A DNA stretch of 64,000 nucleotides. Source: Symsagittifera roscoffensis (taxonomy: Eukaryota > Xenacoelomorpha > Acoela > Convolutidae). This document shows, in pieces, positions 54,291 to 64,000 of the stretch (positions within the stretch are counted from its first letter, which is position 1; the number at the start of each line of letters is the position of its first letter). The notes below the pieces were generated by a model, which worked only from the letters and a program-made list of their open reading frames with translations, ran no database searches and was not told the origin of the DNA. A program made the translations under genes and the position numbers. Where the stretch lies: NCBI RefSeq assembly GCF_963678635.1, contig NC_087069.1, positions 40,416,831 through 40,480,830 on the forward strand, read 5' to 3'.

Positions 54291-55179
54291 TGAAAAAAAT
54301 GTTTGGAAAATTATTTAAGAGGAAATTTTGTGTTTACTATAAGATTCTTCAATAAAAAGGGTTAAAAGTATCGTTGCTAATGGAAGGTTACCATAGCCTT
54401 TTTTATGCATTTACATACTGTCAACTTTAGGGATGTCAAAAATGTGAGAAATATTATAAAAAGAAGGAAAACAGCTGTTCTACTAAATAGATGTTTGAAC
54501 ATTTAGATAGGTATTCGAATTCTCGTACCTGAAGAGGTGGTCAAGGATTTTGGAAAAAATTGCAAAAATTTGTCAGGGTGAGGATGAATAGTTCGAGTAT
54601 GTTGGATATGAAATTGATAAAAGATTTGAAAGTATGAGACGAATTTTATGAACTGTTTGAGAAAATAGTATTTGCAGAAGTGATTTCTTCGTCAAATTAT
54701 TTTTTGTTTTTTGAGGCTAAATTCAAGTTTGGTCGGATTATTAGTGATTTTTTGACAAGTGGGTTGGATTTCGGCAATTTTTGTGAGGGAAAACTTGGAG
54801 GGTTCCTAAGTGTCTTCTTTGTTTTGCTGTTTTCTATTGGATGATTGGGGGTATCTGAGAGATATTCGTAATTTTGGCTAAAGGATCATGTCCATTTTGC
54901 TCTTTAAACTATTTTCATATTTTTGCCTAAGGGGTTTTTTTAGTTATAAGTTAGTACAATATTGTTGATCTTTCTACTGCTTGATAGAGGAGGGTTGTAA
55001 CTTTGAAACTTTGTTTATTTCAGGTGTCAATGTTTAAAGGTTTGCTGATTTTTGTTCGAATGCTATTAGCATGAATTTTTAGAAAAATGTTCGGTTCATG
55101 AAAATATCTTCAGGAGGTGAAAATGTTAATTAATTTAAAGTGGTTTTTGAATTTCAACTTTCTTCAATATTTTAGATTG
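54291..55179. other. Unassigned AT-rich spacer between pol and env of element 2
   Basis: No long frame, repeat or recognised motif was found. Confidence 0.4.
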
Positions 55180-55690
55180 TGAGATGAATGCTTTATAATC
55201 TTCTCGTGGCTGATTCCGAGGAAGTCGTAATGATTGTCTATGTGGTGATTTTTTCTTCTACTTTTTGATTTTTTCTTTTTGTTTCAGGTTTCTTTTTATT
55301 GTCTGCGTTTTTTGATATTTGTGTGGAAAGTTCTTTTTCCTTCTTATCTAATTGTTTTTGTATGATTTGCGTATCAGTATGTTGATTTTGGTTTTGTTCT
55401 TAACTATTTGGAATGACTTTAAGTCCTGTAAAAGAGTAAAATTGAGTAAGTTTTGGAAGTGCGTATTCTTTTGGGTAGTAAGGTAAAAAATTGTTTCGAT
55501 GTTGAATGATTTCTTTTTTGTTCAAGTCTGTAAGTTTGTATGTTACATCCGTGGATTTATCAAATATTTGGTACGGTCCTTTTCGGAGTGGTTAGAATTT
55601 CTTAGAGATTCTTTTTTGCGTTGTAAAGTCTGGAATTAAAACATATGTTCCAATTTTTAAATTTGTAGCTGGGGTAAATCAAGAATTTAT
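55180..55690 (-). pseudogene. pol: Element 2 pol: GPY/F module and C-terminal tail
   Basis: The minus strand reads GTYVLIPDFTTQKRISKKF, a stop, then PLRKGPYQIFDKSTDVTYKL and HRNNFLPYYPKEYALPKL, a clear GPY/F integrase module. A Lys/Gln-rich tail follows. One nonsense codon interrupts it. Confidence 0.7.
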
Positions 55691-56520
55691 TTGTGAGGTT
55701 ATGTTTTGTCTTTGTAACAATTTTTTTGTTACTTTCTGGTAAATATTGTTGTGTTTTTTGTCTCTGTTTAAAAGCCATTCGATGTGTGATCTGGAAGCTA
55801 ATTTTATGAGTTGTGGATGGTGAAAATGATCTTCATCATCGGTGTGTAGTGGTAAATTGTAACATATTGACTCTTTAGTTGGTTGGCAAAACCCTTGTGC
55901 TTTTTTTGAAGAATTTGCTGTGAACATCCTTGGTTTCTGGTTGAAAACCATTTCATAGGGTGATAGTCCTAGGGCTGTTGTGATTTGTGAATTATAAGAT
56001 AGTGGGAATGATTTTACATCTGTTGACCATTCAGTATATCGTGTGTCATTTCCGTTAATGATACATCTAAGATATTCTTGTAGTGAACGGTTCATGCCTT
56101 TGACTAAAACATTAGTCCAGGGTGCATAAGATGTACGTGGTTTGTGTTTAAGGTTATATAAGTGGCAAAGTGTAATGGTTTCGTTGTTTATAAATTCAGT
56201 GCCATTGTCTGTGACAAGGATTTCGGGTATACCGAATTTTGCTATCCAATGTTAATAAAGTGTTGTATATCCATAATAAACATTACAATGAGGTACTGGG
56301 TTAAGTGCTACAAAGTGTGTGAATGCGTCTACTATCACCTTTTTATATGAGTTTCGCTCCGAGGATGGTGTTATTGGTCCTTTTGTTTCGAAAGAGATTG
56401 TGTGGTTAAAATATAAACTTTGTGTTTTCCTGTCAAAATCCTGTTTTTTCTGCAATTTGTTTGTGATTTGGATATGGTTTTTTTAATTGACTTGTTATGC
56501 TGTCATTGCATAATACTTTT
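55679..56520 (-). pseudogene. pol: Element 2 integrase core
   Basis: The DDE core is readable: KGPITPSSERNSYKKVIVDA with the first Asp, then LVTDNGTEFINNE with the second. At the third position the expected Glu codon is AAA for Lys at 56099-56101 (APWTNVLVKGMNRSLQ). The ORF 56095-55679 then contains ALGLSPYEMVFNQKPR and a basic helix. A stop near 56255 breaks the core. Without the acidic triad this integrase could not be catalytic. Confidence 0.75.
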
Positions 56521-56945
56521 ATCCAAATCAGTGCCTTTGGGAAATAAAAATTTTGAGCAAAATTTGAATAGGTTCTTTCTTCTCTTTAGTGTGTAAAGAG
56601 TGAGAGCTATGAAAAGCTGTAAGCATCATACTTAATGGTAAGCAGGGTACTTTGATATCAGTTGTTTGGTATTTTAGGATATCCGAGATTTCATTGATTG
56701 AGGTGTCGTTAAATTTTTTGAAGTACCTAAAAAGGGTTTTATTTCCTATTATGGTTGTATCTGCTCTCAGTGGTTTGGTTTCATATTTAGGCCAAGATTT
56801 TAACTGTCTAATGACTGAGTCAAGGTTTTGATGTTTTTGTAATAGTTCGAGGGTTATTTTTTCTGTTATTGGTAGAAAATTTTTTTCATTTTTCAATTTT
56901 GATAGAGGTATTGTATCCAGTGGGTCATGAATAAAAAACATGATT
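56521..56945 (-). pseudogene. pol: Element 2 pol: pre-integrase and zinc-finger region
   Basis: The 137-codon ORF ends with MMLTAFHSSHSLHTKEKKEP, where His residues of the HHCC zinc finger are expected, and begins with HDPLDTIPLSKLKNEKNFLP. The ORF runs out before the CxxC pair, which lies in shifted sequence. It is one frame piece of the pol of element 2. Confidence 0.6.
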
Positions 56946-56994
56946 AATTGTATATTTTGAATCAGAATTTGGTGTGCCTGATAAATTTACATTA

Positions 56995-57600
56995 TCAGTG
57001 ACATTTTTTTTCTCTATTTAAGAGAATACATTTTTTTATATAATTTTTGTTTGAATGGTTTTTGCTGTGTAATTTTTTTATCCATGGAGTGTATGATATC
57101 GGTTTGATTGTAGATGTTCCTAGTAATTCTACTTCGTAGTGATTGTCTTGGCAATCTAGACATAGTGGAGAAAGTTGTAGATTTTTTATTTGTGATTGTT
57201 CCACATCAGTTTTAATTGCATATTTGCATTGTAATCTTGGTGATGTTTCGTCTTCTGCTGTCCAAACTATATGTAAGTTTGGAAATTTCATTAAAATAAG
57301 TTAAAATCTGTAATCTCTGCGGTTTAGGTTTGATTTTTGTGTAAAGAGAAAAATTATCGGTTTGTGGTCAGTAAAAAAAACTGTTGGATATTTAGATCCA
57401 AGTATTAAAAACTCATATTCTGTAAGTGTATATATTATAGCTGTGCATTCTCTCATAAGGGTAGAGAGTCTGAGATTGCTGAAATGAGGATCCTTTTATT
57501 TGTTCCGCAGTTTATAATAATGCTGCGCCGATGCCAAAATTGGAGGCGTCGCACATAGCATAAAATGGTTGATCGGGATTTGGAATAGTGTTTGATAATT
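56995..57600 (-). pseudogene. pol: Element 2 RNase H and connecting region
   Basis: At 57522-57560 the minus strand reads YAMCDASNFGIGAAL, and near 57360-57460 RECTAIIYTLTEYEFLILGS and FFTDHKP. This is the RNase H typical of Ty3/gypsy elements. The following ORF (57291-56995) is the connection towards integrase (MKFPNLHIVWTAEDETSPRL); the stretch between WTA and DETSP appears shorter than usual. Stops and shifts are present. Confidence 0.75.
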
Positions 57601-57699
57601 ATTCGGTGAGAAGAGTTTTTATCTCTTCAAATCGCTTTTGATGTTTTATTGTCCATTCGAAACTTTTTTACTGTCTAAGGATGTTGTAAAATGGTTTTA

Positions 57700-58510
57700 A
57701 GTAGAGCTGCATTTTAAATACGTATTTATTTAAGAAAATCCATATTCCAAGAAATTTTTGTATTTTTTTTCTTATTTGAAATTGGTTGAAGTTTTTGGAT
57801 TGCGTCTATACGAGATTTTAATGGAGTTATAGTGTTTGTTTCTATATTATGTCCAAGGAATTTTACTCTGGGGCTGCTTTCATGTTTTCTTGTAGTATTA
57901 ATTGATGATATTTTTCTAAGACAGTAAACATTTCGTCTTTTGTTTGTGATTGCATAAAAACATCGTCTAAATATGTTATTGCGTTTTTATTGAGTATTCA
58001 TGGTCTGAAAATTTTACACATAAATGCTGAAATGCTGAATAATCTGTTGAATTCGTTTTGTTGGTTTCCAATAACGAATTGTGTTAATCGTCGTGATTGC
58101 TCATCTGGTGGCATTTGATTATATGCACTATTCATATCTGCTGTTGTGAAGTATTTACCGTTTTTTTTGTGAGAATTACTTGCGGTGGTTCAATATATCA
58201 ATTACATTTAGATTCATCAATGAGTGAATTTAAAAAACTTGCATCTAGAACAATTTTTAGTGATTCTCTTTCCGCTAAGATGATAACGAGGTTTATAAAA
58301 GTGTTACCTTTTGGCTGTTCTTCTTGTTTTACTGGAGAGATGATTTCATATTGTTCTAGTATTTCAAGTAATCGGTTATCTAAGAAGTGAATTGGGACTT
58401 TAGTTGCTTGTTGTTTTTTGAAAACTGCATCAGATTTTAGGGGTAAATGTAATGGTGAATTTAATTTTCCTACATCAACGTTTGATGTTGCGTAAGATTT
58501 TAAGGTATTT
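57700..58510 (-). pseudogene. pol: Element 2 reverse transcriptase
   Basis: The minus strand carries the N-terminal part (VPIHFLDNRLLEILEQYEII, NTFINLVIILAERESLKIVL) at 58.24-58.45 kb, the first palm block KYFTTADMNSAYNQMPPDEQ near 58.12 kb, and the catalytic ITYLDDVFMQSQ at 57957-57985. Between FNRLF and AFMCKIF about ten residues of motif B appear deleted, and stops occur (for example near 58008). RT copies element RNA into DNA; this copy is broken. Confidence 0.8.
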
Positions 58511-58730
58511 TAATAACAGGTCAGCTAGTTGTTCGAATTCTTTTCGTGTTATCTGAGAGTGTTGTAAACTAAACATTGTTTGAAATTTTTGCTGTTCTGT
58601 TGTTTATTTTGAAATTTGAAATGTTGGTTTGAAAAAAGGTGTTTTTGTGAATTAATCTGCATTGCGTTTTTCATTGCTTAAAATACTTTGAATTGAAATT
58701 TCTTCATCAAGAAATGTTGATTGACATACA

Positions 58731-59680
58731 TCTAATAGTTGTAAAAAATTATTTTTTTTTCTGTACGCTGTTTCTTGTGTGGGAGATATTGTCGCGTTAG
58801 TTTCTCATTAACCTAAGAGTCCTAGTGGTAAGTTTATTTTATATGGGGAATAATTATATATGTGAAGGGAAATCATATCAAGTTATGAGTCTTTCATGTA
58901 TTTATATATGGGGTAAAATGTTGAGAAAAATGGTGGTTTTTTATTTATTCTTTGAAGAAATGTCAAAGAGTTGTTTTTCATTCTCGTGTATTTGTTTTTT
59001 ATATGAATTTTACTATTTAAGATATTCATTGTTGGTATATATTTAGTAAAAAATGGTATTCCAATGATATTGTGTTTTATATCGGTGATACTGGAAGTTT
59101 GTTGAAATGGTTTGGTCAAGAGTTTGTTTTGTTTCATTGTTCGAGTGGGAACAAGGAAGAGTTGTGTTTTTCCATAGTTTGTTAATGTTGATCCTTGTGC
59201 GGTTGCTAGTTTACTTGTTGTTTTGAAGGGTATCAGTGTGGATGTAGAATTTTGATCTCATTCCAAGTGGGAATGTTTATAATATTTGATTCTGCTCCAG
59301 AATCGATTAAAAAATCTATTTCAAATTCTGGTGTTTACAGTTGTTTTGATTTTGGACTTTCTAAAAGAAGAAGAATTGTACATATTTTTTCTTTTTGTAA
59401 ATGTGTTTTTATAGGTATAATTTGATAAATGTTATTTGTGCTTGAGCATTTTGTGGGTTTTTCTTCTACTATTTTTTCTATTTTTTCTTTTGTTGTGTTA
59501 TTTGATACTGGTCTTGTATAATAGTTCAAAAGAAATTGGTCATGGTTTTGATATATATGAGAAAAAAAAACCGGCTGTTCATATATATTAGGCTCATAGT
59601 CGTTTTCAACGTTTATCATGTCAATTGAAATTGTGTTTTCTATATCACTTTCGCTATCTCTGTGAATTCGCAATTGATAT
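58731..59680 (-). pseudogene. pol: Element 2 protease and preceding region
   Basis: Around 59288-59305 the minus strand reads IDFLIDSGAESNIINIPTWN, a retropepsin active site of DSGA type. Downstream, the ORF 59137-58883 (KQNKLLTKPFQQTSSITDIK, HNIIGIPFFTKYIPTMNILN) continues the domain towards RT. Upstream, ORF 59673-59335 is acidic and links to gag. Stops separate the pieces. The part 58731-59421 is duplicated at 63311-64000. Confidence 0.7.
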
Positions 59681-59759
59681 TGTTTAATTGCAATTCTGTA
59701 CTTTCGTTATTGTCAATACCGGGGGAGGGGGTCTGGTTGAACTTATTCAGTTGATTGTA

Positions 59760-60300
59760 CTTGTTTTATTTGTCTTTGATGTTTAGGTGTATTACTCCTA
59801 TAATTTGATGTGAATTTTGATAACGTGTGTTAATCCTTTGTGGTGATTGAGAGTAGTTTCTTTGTCTGTTGTTATAGCTTGAGCTTCTGTTTTGTGAATT
59901 ATCGCGTGATCCATTTTGATAAGTATTATATTTTGATCTGTTGTTTGAATAAGCGCTTGATCGATTATTTTGATATCTAGGGTTTCGATTGTTTGAACAG
60001 TTTCTATTCCGATTGCTAGAATAATTTCTATATCGATTGTATGAAGAGTTTCTAGATCTACTATTTGATTAATTTCGAGTTCTAGAATTTGAATGGGAAA
60101 CTGTTGTTAAATCTGTGTTGATTTGAATTTAGTCTTGAATATTTATTTTGAATTGACTGTTGAAAAGGCGTAACTGTTGGATTAACTCATTTAATTTGTG
60201 GATAGGAAAGGTGCCCTACGGCGGAATTATTAGCAAGATCAGAGAATTGTACTGTGTACAAGAAATACAGTGTTGATTTAAATTAAACGAACAAACTTTG
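59760..60300 (-). pseudogene. gag: Element 2 gag tail, Arg/Ser/Asn/Tyr-rich
   Basis: A minus-strand frame at about 60060-59820 reads as repeated short motifs (NRYRNYSSNRNRNCSNNRNP, then YQNNRSSAYSNNRSKYNTYQ). This low-complexity basic tract follows the zinc knuckle ORF and would bind RNA. It is interrupted by shifts near 60180 and 60300. Confidence 0.55.
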
Positions 60301-60305
60301 AAATT

Positions 60306-60830
60306 TCAAATGCGTGTTTTCTCAAATTTGGTCGAGATTAGACAAAAAGTGAATTTCTGTAAATTTCTTTGGTATGGTGATCGTCCTCTATAATTTGTAT
60401 TATAGGGTGATTGTTGTCTAGAGTAGTCGGAGTTAATTGGAAGGGGTTTTCCTGTACTGTTATTGCTATGAATGTTTTTGTTGGGTAATTTTTGATCTTT
60501 CTTCATGTATTGATGAAAAGATTTGTTGGTTTCTCTATGTTTTTGTGATTTAGTTTTGTTATCTTGTTGTTTCTGTCTGCATTCAGCGATACTGTGTCCG
60601 TATCGTCGACAATAATTACACCATTTTTTGAATGATGGTATGCCTTTGAAATTTGGGTTTTTCTCGTAAATGTTCAAAATTTTGGTGATTTTTTCGGATA
60701 AATCAATATCAGAGTCGTGGATATTGTTAATGTGTGAAGTAGTGGTTTGGATGATATTTTCATATCGTAGTTTTAAGTTTTCTCTTCCTTCCAATTTCTT
60801 AGTGATTTCTGCTAGTTTCCCCAAATCTAA
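60306..60830 (-). pseudogene. gag: Element 2 gag nucleocapsid with CCHC knuckle
   Basis: The 172-codon ORF contains KWCNYCRRYGHSIAECRQ, a CX2CX4HX4C zinc knuckle at about 60580-60625, preceded by a helical region (LSEKITKILNIYEKNPNFKG) and followed by a polar basic tail. It would package element RNA. Confidence 0.8.
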
Positions 60831-61400
60831 ATCTGGTTCTCGGATTGAGGAAGGATGTGATGCTCTCTTTTTTATTGCTATATCCGTAATTGAGGTGCTA
60901 GAGTCATCATTAGGATTTCTGTCATTTTTGTATTTTTATAATCATAAGTATTAAGCGAATAAGCTTTTCGGACTAGTGTTTCTATTCTTACTGCCAATTG
61001 TTTTATTGTTTCATTGGGTAGTCTACAATTTTCTTTGCATAGTACTCTTTGATGTTGTTCGTTTTTTTCTGAAACAAACATTTTTTAAAATTCTTGTGTG
61101 ATTATTTTCCAATCTGATTTTATATCTATAGGTAAAACTGAAAACCATTTTTGAGCTGCGCCGTCAAGGGTAGTTTGGATTAGAGCTGTGCGTCTAAGTA
61201 TCCAATTTTGATGAAGTGGCGTGTTTACTGGTTCAGGTCCTGTATTTAAAATTAATTTTGCTGTGACTGCGTTTAGATAGTCTTCTACAGGAAATTCAGG
61301 ATCTGTGCCTGTGAATACAAATAGTGGTTTATTTGATGTTATTGATGATCAACCCATTAGTTATGGATTCATAGTCATTTGTAGGGATTCTGCGGCGTGT
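60831..61400 (-). pseudogene. gag: Element 2 gag capsid
   Basis: The minus strand reads LFVFTGTDPEFPVEDYLNAV, LHQNWILRRTALIQTTLDGA, AQKWFSVLPIDIKSDWKIIT, a stop near 61086, then ORF 61081-60878 with LPNETIKQLAVRIETLVRKA. It is a retrotransposon capsid domain. One nonsense codon and a shift near 60878 break it. Confidence 0.75.
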
Positions 61401-62220
61401 GGCATTTGAGAAAAATTTGTTAATTGGCTTTCGTGTTGTTGTAAATAATATGGTAGTGGGATTTCAATATGCATCTGAGTTGGTGGATATGAATGTGTAC
61501 TAACTGGATTTTGTTGTTGAAAATTATGATTGTAAGGTGTTGGATTAGTTCTAGGTTGTCCTATTTGTTCATTTCGTGTTCATGGTTCGAAAATATCTGG
61601 TTGATCATTTCTGTAAGCACGAGGTCTTTGGTTTGAGGAGAATCGTTGATGATTTTGATTATAGTTTCATCATGGTCCGATGGAAATTTTTTTTGTGCGT
61701 AATGATGAGGTTGATTTTTTAGTATGGTAATTACTTGCGTTGTTTTTACGTTGTTGAAAAAATGGGTAGTTTCCATTTGGTTCTTGTGAGGATCGTGGTT
61801 GATCATGAAAATTTACTGAATTTAAAATTGGTTGTGGTACATTTTGTTTTTGTGCAAATATTTGAGTATTTGTTTTAGTCTTTGTCGTCTTTGGTCCATT
61901 GACATAGTTGCAATTGTGTTCTGCAAAATTATTTTTGTGTTGTTTGTATGATGGTTTTGTTACTGGTCGAAACGTTTGGTAAACCATCTGTGAATGTTTT
62001 TGTGCAACAGAGAGTTTTACTGTGGGTTGTACGATTGTTTGTTGTATTGTTGGATTTTTTAGTTTTGGAGTTGTCAAACTTGGTTGAATAGGTGAAATGC
62101 TTCCTTGTGCTTCTGTTGTTGTTATTGTTTCAACAATTTCTTCGTTTACAAAATGTGATGGCGTTTGTATATCTTGTTGTGTAAGATGTCTTGTTCCGTT
62201 TAGATTTTCATGATTCATGA
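61401..62220 (-). pseudogene. gag: Element 2 gag N-terminal region
   Basis: The 182-codon ORF 62218-61670 (ATG at 62216-62218) is Thr/Gln/Pro-rich and disordered (TTTEAQGSISPIQPSLTTPK, VNFHDQPRSSQEPNGNYPFF). An overlapping frame 61806-61561 continues it. Frame changes link it to the capsid. No domain is recognised. Confidence 0.55.
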
Positions 62221-63310
62221 ATCTGGAATTTAAACTAATATTTCCTGTTCTTTCAGGGAAGAATGAATTGTAATTTAAAGGTGTTGCGTCAATGTAAGTG
62301 GATATACTGTAACATAAATTTTATTAATAGAAATAGTGATAATTGCCTGTCTTGATATATCAGTTGGTATATTGATAAATAATCAAAAAACCATTCAGGG
62401 TCCCATACATATTCTGATTGTTCTTCATCAGTTTCGTCATCTGTACTTTGTGGTCAAAAAATTTTTCTTGCTTGTTCAATAAGATCAATATTGTGACTAA
62501 AATAATCGATTATGAACCATGCTAGGATTTGTTCTAAATCTGGTTTAACATTTTGTGTTATTTGATCATTTGTTAGACTTTCTCGAATTGCGTTTAAAAA
62601 TTTTGAAAATATGTGTATTTCCTGTCGTACAATTGTATGTCGACATATTTGAGCAGGTGAATCGCTTTGGTGTTCATCCAACTCTAATATAGATAATTAG
62701 CTATCAATAAGTGAGAATACGTCGATTGTAAATATCGAAATTGCTCCTTGTGAGTTTTGGTGTTTTATGTTTTTGAGGTATTGTGTAACAACTTTTGAGA
62801 AATCAATATCTACATCGTCAGTTTGAATGAGATATCTGTCCTAAAATGCATTTGTTGATCTAATTTCTATTGTGTAAATTCCAAAGTGTGATGTAAGACT
62901 ACATATATTTTTGATATAGTGATCGAGAAGTTGTTTTTTGATTTTTACATCGGAAAATTCTTTTGTGCACAGATTTTCTCCTTTTTCGAATAATTTTGCA
63001 ATTAAATTTTTACAAAATTCTATTCGTCCGCAAAGTTCAATTAATGGTGATATTTAAAAAAGAAGTACTGAGTTTTCTGAGTTATCTTCATTTCGAATCA
63101 TTTTTTTGTTGTATTACTGTTAATGAGTAGTTTTCAATGTGTCTTAGTGTTTGATTCCAATTGTACAAACGTATTGGTTTGTTTGTGTAGCAATTGTTTA
63201 TTTTCCATTTGCATTTTATTGACGCTTGTGAAGTGGTTTCTGAATCTGTGAAATATAATTGATCGCATATTTGGTGATTTTTGTTTATTGAGTCTTTTAA
63301 ATTATGAAGT
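62221..63310 (-). pseudogene. Coding-like region upstream of element 2 gag
   Basis: The frame 62681-62454 reads HQSDSPAQICRHTIVRQEIH and FLNAIRESLTNDQITQNVKP. Upstream, a patch near 63290-63140 reads ASIKCKWKINNCYTNKPIRL. The stretch is broken by many stops. It may be a 5' extension of gag or an additional ORF. It ends abruptly at 63310 where the duplicated protease segment begins. Confidence 0.4.
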
Positions 63311-64000
63311 TCTAATAGTTGTAAAAAATTATTTTTTCTGTACGCTATTTCTTGTGTGGGAGATATTGTCGCGTTAGTTTCTCATTAACCTAAGAGTCCT
63401 AGTGGTAAGTTTATTTTATATGGGGAATAATTATATATGTGAAGGGAAATCATATCAAATTATGAGTCTTTCATGTATTAATATATGGGGTAAAATTTTG
63501 AGAAAAATGGTGGTTTTTTATTTATTCTTTGAAGAAATGTCAAGGAGGTGTTTTTCATTCTCGTGTATTTGTTTTTTATATGAATTTTACTATTTAAGAT
63601 ATTCATTGTTGGTATATATTTAGTAATAAATGGTATTCCAATGATATTGTGTTTTATATCAATGATACTGGAAGTTTGTTGAAATGGTTTGGTCAAGAGT
63701 TTGTTTTGTTCCATTGTTCGAGTGGGAACAAGGAAGAGTTGTGTTTTCCATAGTTTGTTAAGGTTGATCCTTGTGCGGTTGCTAGTTTACTTGTTGTTTT
63801 GAAGGGTATCAGTTGTGGATGTAGAATTTTGATCTCATTCCAAGTGGGAATGTTTATAATATTTGATTCTGCTCCAGAATCGATTAAAAAATCTATTTCA
63901 AATTCTGGTGTTTACAGTTGTTTTGATTTTGGAATTTCTAAAAGAAGAAGAATTGTACATATTTTTTTTTTGTAAATGTGTTTTTTTAGGTATAATTTGA
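63311..64000 (-). repeat. pol: Second copy of element 2 protease segment (runs off window)
   Basis: From TCTAATAGTTGTAAAAAATT onward this matches 58731-59421 almost base for base. It includes the DSGA protease site (about 63865-63885 on the minus strand) and the ORF 63714-63478 (KPFQQTSSIIDIKHNIIGIP). Differences are a few substitutions and one- or two-base length changes. Same orientation as element 2. Confidence 0.9.

Overview
This window reads as invertebrate animal DNA made almost entirely of transposable elements. I see no convincing host gene, rRNA, tRNA or CRISPR array. Every protein family I recognise belongs to Ty3/gypsy-type LTR elements, LINE-like elements or a GIY-YIG element. The phylum cannot be fixed from this sequence. 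Base composition is two-phase: about 1-16.3 kb is fairly GC-rich with long open frames, and most of the rest is AT-rich and decayed.

Element 1 (1 to about 20.18 kb, minus strand) is an unusually large Ty3/gypsy-like element running off the left edge. Read right to left it has a long LTR-like block (about 20.18-16.7 kb), a leader, a gag region with two CCHC knuckles, an aspartic protease, a reverse transcriptase that stops just after its first catalytic block, a long acidic linker, an integrase with its D, D and E residues, a GPF module, an acidic tail and a macro-domain-like segment. After a spacer with nine ACATA repeats comes a second long coding region (7571 to 1): a coiled-coil ORF, then a 1610-codon ORF with a complete SGNH-hydrolase triad, then more coding sequence to the window edge. 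Several in-frame stops and frameshifts, and loss of the RT core and RNase H, show that this copy is dead or non-autonomous. The added enzyme domains are the most interesting feature.

From 20.2 to 36.7 kb lie three copies of an AT-rich unit of about 3 kb, each followed by fragments of an element-1-like LTR, with gag 5' fragments in two cases. Each unit carries a 123-codon ORF of unknown function: open in copies 1 and 3, broken in copy 2. The LTR pieces share a CCTTCCGGATT-type minisatellite and a recurring inverted-repeat motif. Two contain the tail of a LINE-like ORF.

From 36.7 to 46.7 kb are old relics: a GIY-YIG fragment abutting an LTR end, a plus-strand gypsy relic (gag, protease, RT pieces, integrase pieces), a LINE RT relic, and diverged repeats.

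From about 49 to 63.3 kb (minus) is element 2, a degenerate Ty3/gypsy-like element of a different lineage: gag, an RS/N-rich gag tail, protease, RT with YLDD, RNase H, integrase with the catalytic Glu changed to Lys, a GPY/F module, an env-like glycoprotein region, and a further unrecognised ORF. From 63.31 kb to the right edge is a near-identical second copy of its protease segment.
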